Shown here piece after piece: positions 1 through 8,954 of a stretch of 64,000 nucleotides of DNA. Location of the stretch: contig JAKSDK010000487.1 of NCBI GenBank assembly GCA_022360095.1, positions 147,495 to 211,494 on the forward strand. The letters run 5' to 3'. The stretch's first letter is position 1, and every line of letters begins with the position of its first letter. The stretch is from Phycisphaerales bacterium (GTDB lineage Bacteria; Planctomycetota; Phycisphaerae; UBA1845; UTPLA1). The notes under the pieces were generated by a model. It ran no database searches. It was not told where the DNA came from and saw nothing but the letters and a program-made list of their open reading frames with translations. A program made the position numbers and the translations under genes.

Positions 1-1
1 G

Positions 2-376
2 CTGGCGGTCATCAGCGACGTGCCCAAAACGATGGTTTACGAACTGGCCCGCGACGTCAATCGGCGATCCAAACGCGAAGTGATCCCGAACTCCACCCTG
101 ACCAAGATTCCATCGGCCGAGCTACGGCCGGACCAGCATGATCAGCAATCCCTGCCCCCCTACGATGTGCTCGACGCCGTCCTGCATGAATACATCGAAG
201 AGGAAAAATGCGCCGCCGACATCGTGGCCCGGGGTTTTGACGAAGCCGTCGTCCGCGACGTCATCCGAAAAGTCGACCGGAACGAATACAAACGAAAACA
301 GGCCGCGACCGGCCTGAAAGTCACAAGTCGCGCCTTCGGAATTGGTCGCCGCATGCCGATCGCCGCTAAATTCTGA
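2..376 (+). CDS. nadE: NAD+ synthetase, C-terminal fragment (5' end outside window)
   Basis: Only the last 124 residues are present; the reading frame enters at base 2 and is open to the left edge. The fragment begins LAVISDVPKTMVYELAR, a segment conserved in the synthetase domain of glutamine-dependent NAD+ synthetases, and continues with the PSAELRPDQHDQ-SLPPYDVLD segment and the usual tail (NEYKRKQAATGLKVTSRAFGIGRR). The enzyme amidates deamido-NAD+ to NAD+ in the cytoplasm. The N-terminal glutaminase domain expected for the long form cannot be seen. The kynurenine genes at 20.5 kb do not imply a link, because they lead away from NAD precursors. Confidence 0.93.
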   Translation: MAVISDVPKTMVYELARDVNRRSKREVIPNSTLTKIPSAELRPDQHDQQSLPPYDVLDAVLHEYIEEEKCAADIVARGFDEAVVRDVIRKVDRNEYKRKQAATGLKVTSRAFGIGRRMPIAAKF

Positions 377-504
377 TTTTACGCTCGCAGAGTCGTTTGT
401 CCCCAAACCTTGCAATCGAGGTTCGGTTCCGATAATTTGGAAAGGGACTCTTTCAAGTCTTTCGTAGTCGTCAACCCTGACCAAGAAGCGTGGAGAAGGG
501 AACA

Positions 505-2427
505 ATGCGGCGAGCCAAATATCCTTCGATTCTATCTGCATTTGTCGTCGTCCCGGCTGTGACGGCCGGCGCCTCGGCCCAGATTTTCCAGGAAGTCGGG
601 ACCACGAGCGGGTTACAACCGTACACCATGTCCGAAGGCATGGGCGGCGGGGTCTCAGCGGCCGATTACGACAACGACGGCCTTGTGGACCTCTTTGTCA
701 CCAACGGCAGCGGTGTACCCGACCAGCTTTATCGTAATCTCGGCAACGGCAACTTCGAGGAAATTGCCGCCGATGCCGGCTTGGATTCGACGTTTGAGAA
801 TCGAAGCTCAATCTGGTTCGACTTCGACGGCGACGCGGACCTTGACCTCTTGGTCGCCAACGACGTCATCGCGGCAAACACAGCTTATCGATTTTACCGG
901 CAGGATACGCCCTACAGCTTCACTGACATGACGCACGGCGCGCAGCTCTATCTTCCGCGAATCAACCCCGGCCCCTATCATCGCGGCGGGATCTGTGTCG
1001 GCGATATCAACCAGGACCGTTATGTCGACATCATCGCTGCCGTCTGGAATGGTCCGATCGACGTCTTTTTAAACGACGGAGACGGGACCTTCACGAACGC
1101 CAGCAACGCCAGCAACATCGGGGGCACGTGCGTTCCGGGATTGACGTGCCCTTACGCCCATCAACCGATGCTGGCCGACTTCAACAAGGATGGTTGGCTG
1201 GATCTCTACGTGAACATCGATTTTGCGCCCAATCAGCTATGGATCAACAACAGGGACGGCACTTTCACCAACGTGGCTTCCGCTGCCGGGGCGGATAACG
1301 CCATGAACGACATGGGAATGGCCATCGGCGATTACGACAACGACGGCGATCTGGACATCTATGTCACCAACATTTACGGGGACGACCCGAATACCCTGCT
1401 TCCCGAATACAATGTCCTCCTCCGCAACGACTCCGTGCTCCCGAATCTCAGTTTCACCGACGTCTCCTTCAGTTTGGGCGTGGAGTACGGCGGTTGGGGC
1501 TGGGGCACCACGTTCATGGACTGCGACAACAACGGCTGGATGGATATCGCCGCAACCAATGGCTGGCGCAGCGGCAACGCATTCCTCGATGATCCGTCGA
1601 AGTTCTACCTGAATACGGGCGGCAATCCGGTGGATTTCAACGACGTGTCCGCCACCGTCCAATTCGACGATACCTATTACGGTAGCTGCCTGATCACCTT
1701 CGACTACGACCGCGACGGTGACCTGGATCTCATGCAGACTTGTCAATCCAACGATCTCAATCCCACGCTGCTTCGCCTTCTGCAAAACCAGGCGAAACAC
1801 GGCGGGATCGACAACTATCTCGTTGTCAAACCGCGCATGAACGGCCCCAATCATCGCGCCATCGGCGCCACCGTCCAGATCACAAAAGGAAGTTTGAACA
1901 TGATGCGGCTGATCACTGCAGGCACCAGCTACCTCGGACAGGAGCCGGCCGAAGCCTTCTTCGGAGTTGCCAACGCAACGACTGTGGATTCGCTGACCAT
2001 CGATTGGCCGGACGGATCTTCAAGCACGCGCTACAGCGTCGCCACAAATCAAGTGATCACCATTACGCACGGCGGCTTTGGCGACCTTGATGCCGATGGC
2101 GACATCGACGATATCGATTTCATGACGTTCGAACCCTGCTACGTCGAGCCCTCAGCCGGGTCGGGAATCCTCTATGCCACCGGCTGCCAGCCGGCCGACA
2201 TGAACGGGGACGGAGACGTTGATTGTGATGATTGGCAGGTCTTCGAAAACGCCTATCTCGCCGACCGCGGTTTCCTACCTACCCTCGACATGCCGGACTT
2301 TGTGACAGCGCTCATCGCCTCTGAAGTATCGCCTGCCCATCGCTGTATTGCAGACATGAACAAGGACGGCGCCAACGATGCCAATGACATTCAGGACTAT
2401 GTCGCAGCCCTGCTTGCAATGAATTGA
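505..2427 (+). CDS. Secreted FG-GAP/VCBS repeat protein with ASPIC/UnbV and dockerin-like C-terminus
   Basis: About 640 residues. The frame is open from a GTG at 490, but the ATG at 505 is preferred: it follows a GGAGAAGG ribosome site and begins a clean signal peptide (MRRAKYPSILSAFVVVPAV..ASAQ). The body has calcium-binding FG-GAP-type repeats of the form DYDNDGLVDLFVTNG and DFDGDADLDLLVAND, consistent with a beta-propeller. An ASPIC/UnbV segment follows (IGATVQITKGS, then TVDSLTIDWPDGS). The last 110 residues carry three EF-hand/dockerin-like units (DADGDIDDIDF, DMNGDGDVDCDDW, DMNKDGANDANDI). This matches CRTAC1-like extracellular proteins common in Planctomycetota. The ligand is unknown. 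Its stop codon directly abuts the convergent stop of the next gene. Confidence 0.88.
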   Translation: MRRAKYPSILSAFVVVPAVTAGASAQIFQEVGTTSGLQPYTMSEGMGGGVSAADYDNDGLVDLFVTNGSGVPDQLYRNLGNGNFEEIAADAGLDSTFENRSSIWFDFDGDADLDLLVANDVIAANTAYRFYRQDTPYSFTDMTHGAQLYLPRINPGPYHRGGICVGDINQDRYVDIIAAVWNGPIDVFLNDGDGTFTNASNASNIGGTCVPGLTCPYAHQPMLADFNKDGWLDLYVNIDFAPNQLWINNRDGTFTNVASAAGADNAMNDMGMAIGDYDNDGDLDIYVTNIYGDDPNTLLPEYNVLLRNDSVLPNLSFTDVSFSLGVEYGGWGWGTTFMDCDNNGWMDIAATNGWRSGNAFLDDPSKFYLNTGGNPVDFNDVSATVQFDDTYYGSCLITFDYDRDGDLDLMQTCQSNDLNPTLLRLLQNQAKHGGIDNYLVVKPRMNGPNHRAIGATVQITKGSLNMMRLITAGTSYLGQEPAEAFFGVANATTVDSLTIDWPDGSSSTRYSVATNQVITITHGGFGDLDADGDIDDIDFMTFEPCYVEPSAGSGILYATGCQPADMNGDGDVDCDDWQVFENAYLADRGFLPTLDMPDFVTALIASEVSPAHRCIADMNKDGANDANDIQDYVAALLAMN

Positions 2428-2907
2428 TCAATACGTCGGAACAGGCACGGCATCGAACGGAACAATCTTGATCGTCACCCTGGCCGAAGCGAGCCCGCGG
2501 TCGTTCTCAATCGTGTAGCTGAAATGATCCGCTCCCATAAAGCCGGCAGGCGGCGTATAGGCGAAGCTCCCGTCCGCTTCCAATACCACAAATCCGCCCT
2601 CTTCCGTCACGCCTGAGAAATCATTCAACCAGAGGACAAACCAATCATTCATCAGGACGCCGAACTGAGATTTGACCTTCAGCGGCTCATCACGAAATGT
2701 CGTATAGCTTTCCCCGAAGGCCACGGGAGGGTTTGCAAAATCCAACGGCCAGGATTCCTTCACAACAGGCTCGACCGGGACCAAGCCGGTCAGCCTCCCA
2801 AACTCGGCCTCCGTGCATCCCGTTCCGAAAAGAGTGAGGATGGCTCCGCACTTGACAAACACCATGCCTCGCGGCTTTCGATCGGTCCGAATCATCTTGA
2901 AACCCAT
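2428..2907 (-). CDS. Probable lipoprotein with a cadherin/Ig-like (tandem-95 type) domain
   Basis: The frame is open back to 3033, but the start at 2907 (MGFKMIRTDRKPRGM..) is preferred: a G-rich ribosome site lies just upstream, and the resulting N-terminus is basic and hydrophobic, ending in LFGTGC, an acceptable though not ideal lipobox. The rest, about 130 residues, ends with EADGSFAYTPPAGFMGADHF followed by SYTIENDRGLASARVTIKI. This is the typical strand pattern of bacterial Ig/cadherin-like repeats in adhesins. With one repeat it is too short to be a full adhesin. No neighbour suggests a partner. The convergent stops touch with no intergenic base. Confidence 0.6.
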   Translation of the reverse strand: MGFKMIRTDRKPRGMVFVKCGAILTLFGTGCTEAEFGRLTGLVPVEPVVKESWPLDFANPPVAFGESYTTFRDEPLKVKSQFGVLMNDWFVLWLNDFSGVTEEGGFVVLEADGSFAYTPPAGFMGADHFSYTIENDRGLASARVTIKIVPFDAVPVPTY

Positions 2908-3314
2908 CACATCCCCCCTGATAGGCAACCCAAGCGGTTGGTTCGCACACGCGAATGACCGTTGATGCATTCTTCGCGCCAGAGTCTGAACGACCGATAT
3001 GCAATCGGCCTGCCGGCCGCAAAAGGCTTCCATCCCCCGAATTTGGCCGGCTCTTGCGGATTGTGGCCTCTGGTGCGGACAGACCGGTTGTGCGGACGTG
3101 TTTCGCAGCGGACTCGCCTCATTTCTTAACTATTTACGAGAAAACAAGTTAAGACGACGCCAGGTAAATATTGCGCGTTGACGGACAATTTCTGCCGATG
3201 GCTAAAGTTTTTCGGCGGACAACACCGATTGTTAAACTGCCCATGTATCCTATTTTATCTATTTTAACAAACTAGGAACCTGTCCGAGAATCAGCCGAAC
3301 ACGGAGAAAACGCG
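2908..3314. other. Intergenic region between divergent genes
   Basis: No convincing gene. The stretch 3120-3290 is AT-rich compared with its surroundings and probably carries the promoters for the cobalamin-domain gene on the right and the lipoprotein on the left. A TTGACG at 3178-3183 is a possible -35 box, but no good -10 lies 17 bases away. A GGAGAA ribosome site precedes the ATG at 3315. Confidence 0.35.
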
Positions 3315-4049
3315 ATGGCCAACTCAAAACTCTTCACCCAGTACATGGAACCCCTTCTCAACGGCCAGCGGGAGACGTGCCGAAAACTCGTGCTCTCTGC
3401 CCTGGATTCGGGCGTCGAACCCCGAAAGGTCTACAGTGATCTCATCTGGCCCGCCTTGGAGCACGTTGACAAGCTCTACCGCGAAGATCGCATCAACCTG
3501 GCTGAAGAGCACATGGCCACTCGTATTAACCGCACCGTCGCCGACCACGTCCAGGCTCGGCTTGACCGTGCGACGAAGCTCGGTAAGAAAATCATCATCA
3601 CCTGTGCCGAAGGCGAAGCGGAAGAAATCAGTGCCCAAATGTGTTCCGACCTCTTCGAGGCGGACGGATGGGACGTCTATTTCCTCGGTGGCGGTATTCC
3701 CCAGGATGAAGTGGCGTCCCTCGTGGGCCGTCTACAGCCGGACATGCTTATGATTGTCGGCAGCAAGCCCGCCGACGCTCCGATCCTGCGACAAATGATC
3801 GACTACATTCGGAACATCGACGCATGCCCCACGATGAACGTTCTGGTCTCCGGCGGCGTCTTCAGCCGCGCAGACGGGCTTTGGCGTGAGGTCAAGGCCG
3901 ATTTCTTCGCAGAGACAGCGTCTGAGGCCCTGGAAATCGCCGCCCAGGCCCAACCGCGAAAAGCGGAGAAACGAGCCCTTGATGCGCCCAAGAAACGACG
4001 GCGCCGACGACGCCCGCCCCTGCTCGTCCAAAGTGAAGGCCAGGTTTAG
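3315..4049 (+). CDS. Cobalamin (B12)-binding domain protein, axial histidine not conserved
   Basis: 244 residues. Residues 1-90 form the helical cap of the methionine-synthase/CarH type (with the EEH pair at 64-66, as in CarH-like sensors). Residues 91-210 form a Rossmann-like B12-binding domain with the conserved MCSDLFEADGWDVYFLGGGIP stretch read in two parts (MCSDLFEADGW, DVYFLGGGIP). The family motif GExHExG here reads GEAEEIS, so the histidine that normally ligates cobalt is glutamate 103. There is no DNA-binding domain. The tail is strongly basic (KKRRRRRRPP). A soluble histidine kinase follows 108 bases downstream, suggesting a sensor-kinase pair. Whether it binds B12 is uncertain. Confidence 0.82.
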   Translation: MANSKLFTQYMEPLLNGQRETCRKLVLSALDSGVEPRKVYSDLIWPALEHVDKLYREDRINLAEEHMATRINRTVADHVQARLDRATKLGKKIIITCAEGEAEEISAQMCSDLFEADGWDVYFLGGGIPQDEVASLVGRLQPDMLMIVGSKPADAPILRQMIDYIRNIDACPTMNVLVSGGVFSRADGLWREVKADFFAETASEALEIAAQAQPRKAEKRALDAPKKRRRRRRPPLLVQSEGQV

Positions 4050-4157
4050 TTGACGTTCGTCCCAAGTCAGTGGCAACGGACCCAACATGACGTAAAATAG
4101 CCGGTCTTATGCCGCAGCGAATGTCCTTAGTCTGTCGATGAAATCTTCGATCCTGGA

Positions 4158-5114
4158 ATGGATGCTCGACTGGTGGAAATCATGAACCATACGGAAACAG
4201 CCAAGGGCCAACTCATGGACGAGCTTCGAGGGCTGCACGCGCGAGTTGCAGATCTGGAACGCGAATTGGCCCGGCGCTCCGAAATGGAAGAAACGATGCG
4301 ACAGGACCACCATGCCGAACTGGCCAAGACCGAGGCTGCCCTGAGAACGGAACTCGCCGATCGCCTGGAAGTTGAAAAACAACGCCGAAATCACCAGCAG
4401 GAACTTGCTCACGTCCAGCGGATCGCAACGCTGGGAGAAATGGCGGCCGGTCTCGCTCACGAGATCAACCAGCCGCTCTCCGCCATCGCCAACTACGCGC
4501 AAGGGTGTATCCTCCGGCTGGATTCGGGAAACGGCCAGACCGCCGAGCTGCGCAGGATCATGAAGGAAGTGGTCAACCAGGCCCAGCGAGCCGCTGAGAT
4601 CGTACGTCGCGTTCGAAGTTTTGCCCGTAAGGATTGGGTTCATCCCTCCGTCACCGACATCAATGAGGTCGTCCGAGAGACCGTTGCGTTCATTCAGGCG
4701 GAGGCCAAAAACACGGGCATCCTGATTCATCAAAAGTTGGCGGGCGATCTCAGTGAGATCAGGGCCGATCCGATCCAAATCGAACAGGTTCTCCTGAACC
4801 TGATACGGAACAGTTTCGATGCCATGCGGGCCAGCCGGTCCGGACCTCGGGAAGTCACGGTCGAGACCTCAGCGAACAGCAATGAAGTGGAGATCATCGT
4901 GACCGATACGGGCGTCGGCTTCCCGAAGAAAGAAGCGCACCGCGTTTTCGACGCGTTCTATACCACCAAGCCACACGGTCTGGGCATGGGTTTGTCCATC
5001 AGCCGGTCGATCATCGAAGCCCACGGCGGACGAATCACGGCCGCCCCCCATTCCAAACAGGGCACAATCATTCGACTCGTTTTGCCTGCCAAAACAGCAG
5101 ACGATGAAGACTGA
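4158..5114 (+). CDS. Soluble sensor histidine kinase with N-terminal coiled coil
   Basis: 318 residues with no membrane segment. Residues 15-85 are a heptad-rich coiled coil (RVADLERELARRSEMEET). The HisKA dimerisation helix follows, with the phospho-acceptor in AAGLAHEINQPLSAI (His101), and then a HATPase_c domain with N (LIRNSFDAM), G1 (DTGVGFP) and G2 (GLGMGLSISRSIIEAHGG) boxes. This resembles the FixL/DctB-type kinase core. The likely input is the upstream cobalamin-domain protein. No response regulator is adjacent. Two starts are possible, 4158 and 4182; the second has GGTGGA upstream. Confidence 0.9.
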   Translation: MDARLVEIMNHTETAKGQLMDELRGLHARVADLERELARRSEMEETMRQDHHAELAKTEAALRTELADRLEVEKQRRNHQQELAHVQRIATLGEMAAGLAHEINQPLSAIANYAQGCILRLDSGNGQTAELRRIMKEVVNQAQRAAEIVRRVRSFARKDWVHPSVTDINEVVRETVAFIQAEAKNTGILIHQKLAGDLSEIRADPIQIEQVLLNLIRNSFDAMRASRSGPREVTVETSANSNEVEIIVTDTGVGFPKKEAHRVFDAFYTTKPHGLGMGLSISRSIIEAHGGRITAAPHSKQGTIIRLVLPAKTADDED

Positions 5115-5123
5115 ATCGATGCG

Positions 5124-6026
5124 TTACGACCCTTCCCGTCGCCAGGTGCCGGGTACGGGGACCATCGGTGTGTCCGGAGCCGCGTCTCCTTCAACCATCA
5201 CGACCTCGTCTACATAATAAGTCGAGATCGGAAAAGGCTCAGAGACTTTCAAGTAAGCACGGTTGAGTGTTCCGGACCACGTCACCGTGGTGTTTCCAGT
5301 GATTTTCTGCCAGCCCGTCGCCAGGAAACGCGAACCAAGGCGCACCGATTGTTGGCTTCCGGTCGCATCCACCAGGATATCCAGGTTCGGACTGATGCCG
5401 AGGCCGCCGACCCTGGCCTCCACGTAGTAGCTCGCGCCTTTCGTCACCTGTGACGTGATGTCGTAGTAGATCCCCGCATCAATCCCGAACTGGTTGGTCA
5501 CGCGGCCGCAGGCCTCTCCGCGATAGGGGTCGCCGGTCGACAACGCAAGTTCACAGGCTCCTTCCGTGTCCCATCCTCTTGTGCCGGCCTCAAATCCGGA
5601 ATTGCCGAGGATATTCGGCACGGCCCTGGGTTTGAGCTCCACGCTGTAGATGCGCATCGCGTCACCGACGACACCCTTGCCATACAACCTGACCGGATCG
5701 TCCAGCCCCGCGCCAAGGTCGTTGTCCACTTCATCCACAAGCTTCCAGGCATATCCGCCCGTGCCGATGTCTCTCTCCGAAATCCACTCTCCGCTCCGAT
5801 ACGTCGTGCGCCAGTTCGAATCGGCACCGAGCGTATGCAGCCCCATCTCGACCGCCGATTCGGCGTAAAAGCGCGCCCTCGTCGTGTGGCTTGCCGTATC
5901 GACGGAGCGAAGACGGGATCGCGCTGTTGAAAGCCCCGAAAGCGCGGCAATCGTCACCAGCATCGCGGTCATCAGGACCGCGACATAGGCCATGCCGCGT
6001 CGATGATAGGATCGGTTACGTATCAA
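5124..6026 (-). CDS. GspK/PilX-like minor pseudopilin with carbohydrate-binding-like domain
   Basis: 300 residues, last gene of a four-gene pseudopilin operon. The N-terminus (RRGMAYVAVLMTAMLVTIAALSG) has the prepilin pattern of basic residues, glycine and a long hydrophobic helix, but lacks the glutamate at +5, as is typical for GspK/PilX tip subunits. From about residue 140 it has a jelly-roll-like segment (GNSGFEAGTRGWDTEGACEL, later GASYYVEARVGG) resembling family 4/9-type carbohydrate-binding modules. The start is TTG at 6026, overlapping the upstream stop (TTGA) with GGAG eight bases before it, so translation is probably coupled. Specific sugar binding is inference. Confidence 0.75.
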   Translation of the reverse strand: MIRNRSYHRRGMAYVAVLMTAMLVTIAALSGLSTARSRLRSVDTASHTTRARFYAESAVEMGLHTLGADSNWRTTYRSGEWISERDIGTGGYAWKLVDEVDNDLGAGLDDPVRLYGKGVVGDAMRIYSVELKPRAVPNILGNSGFEAGTRGWDTEGACELALSTGDPYRGEACGRVTNQFGIDAGIYYDITSQVTKGASYYVEARVGGLGISPNLDILVDATGSQQSVRLGSRFLATGWQKITGNTTVTWSGTLNRAYLKVSEPFPISTYYVDEVVMVEGDAAPDTPMVPVPGTWRREGS

Positions 6027-6679
6027 TTCCCAATCTCCGCTGTAACGACCCCGCCCTCATGGAGCTCATACTCATCCTCGCTGGTCTCGGTCACGGTATC
6101 GTTCGGATTGTCGATCCCCTGGGCCATTTCATATTGGTGAACCGAGGCGACGGCGCTCGTCCGAACCGTTTGCAACACGGTGATCACCTCCCCCAGATAA
6201 CGCACGGTAACGGTGATCCTTTTGATTCCCGTGTTGTTCGCGGACACCTGTGCCAGGTCATTGGGGTTCACATACTCGACCACGACGCCGCGCGTCCACC
6301 CGTCCATTCCGTCCATCTGCGTGCCGTCGACATTCAACGGCGCCGATGGCGACCAGTTGTGGTAATCATCCACATCATCGAACTCACGCCGGTCGGTGCC
6401 GGCCTCGCCCGAGTCCTGGCCCATACCGCTCGATCCGTCCCCGTCCGCGTAGTCGTGCTTGACGATTTCGGCAAGCAGGTCCTCTGCCAGGAGTTGTCCT
6501 TTTGCGTGATTGAGCGTGGCGTCGCGAATCGTGTGGACCGTTCTGACCGCTTCCAGGGCCCCCACCAGCATCAGCCCGACGACCATGCTCGACAGAATGG
6601 CCTCCACCAGCGTGAAGGCCCGAAGCCGTGGTTGTTTCCGCCGCTTTCCGTTGATCAGAGATTTGGTCTTAATTGTCAT
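6023..6679 (-). CDS. Prepilin-type protein, GspI/PilV-like
   Basis: About 218 residues. The leader KQPRLRA is followed by FTLVEAILSSMVVGLMLVGA, the class III prepilin signal with Glu at +5 and Ala instead of Gly at -1. The rest is a short globular domain with no recognised motif, rich in Asp and Gly (YADGDGSSGMGQDSGEAG). The frame opens with GTG at 6685; ATG 6679 is preferred because GGGTGAG stands just before it. It overlaps the upstream pseudopilin by about 11 bases and the downstream one by 4. It is probably a minor subunit of a type II secretion or type IV pilus-like fibre. Confidence 0.8.
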   Translation of the reverse strand: MTIKTKSLINGKRRKQPRLRAFTLVEAILSSMVVGLMLVGALEAVRTVHTIRDATLNHAKGQLLAEDLLAEIVKHDYADGDGSSGMGQDSGEAGTDRREFDDVDDYHNWSPSAPLNVDGTQMDGMDGWTRGVVVEYVNPNDLAQVSANNTGIKRITVTVRYLGEVITVLQTVRTSAVASVHQYEMAQGIDNPNDTVTETSEDEYELHEGGVVTAEIGN

Positions 6680-8297
6680 CTTCACTCACCCGTATGGAAA
6701 TAAAGTCAAATTCGGCATTACTTCCCGAGCGCCTGATGGTGGCGAAACGGTCGCTGGTCGGGGGCGCAACCGTGTTGTAAAGATACGTCCCCACATCCAG
6801 ACCGTTGACGTTGACGTTGACCGTATCCAGCTCCGGATCGATCATCATGCGCAGCGCCACAAAACTGCCGGGCAGCCCCCCCACTTCGACCAGCGGGACC
6901 GCTCCCACGCTGGCCTCGTAATGATTCACGCTCAACGTTTGCGTGCCGTCCGGTTGGAGCATCGCCAGCGCAAACAGAGGGGCACAGGTCGAGCCGTACC
7001 AGTCCGCGTTCATCTGATAAACGGCGCCGTTGCCGCCGAGGCTCGTATTGCGAAACCGCACGTTAATCGTGGTCAGACTTGAGAAGTCGTTGTTCGGCTT
7101 GGTGTCGAGGATTGCATCCGCACTCCAGATTCCCGCACTTAGGGAATCCGTGTTGAAAGCGCCGGTTCGAACGCCCCAGTCCGCCTGATTGTCGCCGTTG
7201 CGGTCGATCGTCGGAACGGTATTGAAGTCCAGCTCCCAGAAGGCGTCGAGCAATTCGGGCCGGTTGAGCGCGGGCGTCGCACTCGTGGAACGGGTACTGG
7301 AATCGCCCCCGATCTGCAATGCAACGCGCACGGCCGTCAGGTAACGGCGTTCGGCCTCCTGCGGCGGGCCTGGGGCCAACGCAGTTCCGTGCACGGTGTA
7401 GACCAACGATTCGCTGGACTCGGAATCCCAGGTGAATCCGTCATTGTCTGTGTACACCATCGCATTTCCGGCGTTGTTATAGTGAATTCCCGCCGATTTG
7501 CCGCCACTGACCCACTGAAGGACCAGACAAAGACCGGCATCGGGCTGAAGATTGGTGACGCTGTTGAAGGCGTACTCCTGCCATGTGAAATTCGAGCCCA
7601 AAGTGGATTCTTCCAGGAAATACTCTTCCAGCACTGTATCAGTCGGACGCTTATTCGAATCTGCGGTTCGTAGTTGAACCCGGGTGACACCATTCGCGGC
7701 GCCGTCCTTCGCCGCCTCGAACCCGACCCGGGTAACCCTCCAGGTCTTGGCCCCCGCCGGGAGCGTGGCATTGAAATACTGGCCGACGTGATTACGGTGC
7801 TCGACTTTGAATTTTTTTCCGCCGGCTCCGGCAAAACTCGCGAGGACCGTTTCGGCGCTCTCGATCGTCGGACCGGGATACTCTTCAGTCACAGCATCGA
7901 GGTGATAGCTCAGTGAAAATCGATGCACGTCCTGCGCGATCTCGACGGCCGTGCCGCCGTTGTACTCACGGGTCAGCGGATCGCCCGCGGTGCCCGACCA
8001 CGCGTATCGAATCCTCTCCGGGGCGCCGTCACTGTCACGATCACCGACCGCGAACGCAATCACCGTTCCCGATCGCTCGGTAATGGCGATCGCATAGCGC
8101 AACTCTTCGACAATCTGATCCGCGATGGCAGCGGCCCTGACAGCGGCCTGGGACGGGTCGTCTTCATCCGGCAGCGCCTCCGTCGCGACCATGACCGAGG
8201 ACGCCACGCCCACCATGACGAGGCCCATGATGAATGCGCTGACCGTTAACTCGGACAGCGTGAAACCCCGTCGTGGATGTCTGGGTCGTCGACTCAC
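6669..8297 (-). CDS. Large GspJ/PilW-like pseudopilin with long C-terminal extension
   Basis: 542 residues, more than twice the usual GspJ length. The N-terminus RRGFTLSELTVSAFIMGLVMVG is a prepilin cleavage site with Gly at -1 and Glu at +5. Residues 30-130 resemble the pilin globular domain. Residues 150-310 (ATLPAGAKTWRVTRVGFEA.., VQLRTADSNKRPTDTVLEEY) resemble the choice-of-anchor R beta-sandwich seen in surface proteins. The rest is another beta-rich region with an EF-hand-like DRNGDNQADWG. The extension would place an adhesin-like domain on the pseudopilus tip. It is second in the operon after the GspH-like gene, 13 bases away. Confidence 0.8.
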   Translation of the reverse strand: MSRRPRHPRRGFTLSELTVSAFIMGLVMVGVASSVMVATEALPDEDDPSQAAVRAAAIADQIVEELRYAIAITERSGTVIAFAVGDRDSDGAPERIRYAWSGTAGDPLTREYNGGTAVEIAQDVHRFSLSYHLDAVTEEYPGPTIESAETVLASFAGAGGKKFKVEHRNHVGQYFNATLPAGAKTWRVTRVGFEAAKDGAANGVTRVQLRTADSNKRPTDTVLEEYFLEESTLGSNFTWQEYAFNSVTNLQPDAGLCLVLQWVSGGKSAGIHYNNAGNAMVYTDNDGFTWDSESSESLVYTVHGTALAPGPPQEAERRYLTAVRVALQIGGDSSTRSTSATPALNRPELLDAFWELDFNTVPTIDRNGDNQADWGVRTGAFNTDSLSAGIWSADAILDTKPNNDFSSLTTINVRFRNTSLGGNGAVYQMNADWYGSTCAPLFALAMLQPDGTQTLSVNHYEASVGAVPLVEVGGLPGSFVALRMMIDPELDTVNVNVNGLDVGTYLYNTVAPPTSDRFATIRRSGSNAEFDFISIRVSEDDN

Positions 8298-8310
8298 GGG
8301 TCGCCCTCGT

Positions 8311-8799
8311 TTATTCCTTCACTGTGACCTCACCGGTCACGCCGTCCAACAGGACGCGAAGCTGAAGCGCGCCGGCTCTGACGATGATTTCGCCGTCGCT
8401 GTCCGCCATGCCATGCATGTCGAAGACAACGTCCCCGTCACCGCCAAAATCCGCCGAGATCAACTCGGAGGCGTATTGATCCGCGGACAAATCGATCTTG
8501 TAAGGCCTTCCGGGGCGATCCGGATCGTTCATGCCGCTCCACGTATAGCCTTCCGCGATCGCGTTGAATCTGAGCGATTGTGCTGAACTCGTGCTGACGG
8601 CGTAACTTCGGGCTGCTTCCAGGTCCGCTTTAATCTGCATCGCGGACGCGGTGACATGTCGTTCTTCGATGGCGTTTCCGACCATCGGCATCGCCACGCC
8701 GGCCATGATTCCCATAATCACAATGACGATGAGCAATTCGACGAGCGAGTATGCTCGTCGTGCGACCAGCTTCCGATTGAGCTTGAAATCGTCCATCAT
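8311..8799 (-). CDS. GspH/FimT-like pseudopilin
   Basis: 162 residues, first gene of the pseudopilin operon. The leader ends RRA and is followed by YSLVELLIVIVIMGIMAGVA, a prepilin helix with Glu at +5 and Ala at -1. The small C-terminal domain (ASAMQIKADLEAARSYAVS, then LRFNAIAEGYTW) is typical of GspH/FimT. ATG at 8799 is followed by a second ATG at 8796; either could be used. The secretin gene at 35.7 kb is the only other piece of such a machine in the window. The prepilin peptidase and ATPase are not present. Confidence 0.84.
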   Translation of the reverse strand: MMDDFKLNRKLVARRAYSLVELLIVIVIMGIMAGVAMPMVGNAIEERHVTASAMQIKADLEAARSYAVSTSSAQSLRFNAIAEGYTWSGMNDPDRPGRPYKIDLSADQYASELISADFGGDGDVVFDMHGMADSDGEIIVRAGALQLRVLLDGVTGEVTVKE

Positions 8800-8954
8800 T
8801 GAGAATTCGTAATATACAATCGGCTACATTACAAATCTCATCGGCGTATGGCATGACACGTATCGGACGGCCCGTGGCCAAACACGGCCGCAAGCGATTA
8901 GGAAGTGGGAAACGCCCGACTAGGACTCATAATAAAAAGAGTTGTGTACTCGGA

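Noticed and set aside
3315..4049. CarH-type light-dependent repressor
   Set aside because: No MerR-type DNA-binding domain and no cobalt-ligating histidine.
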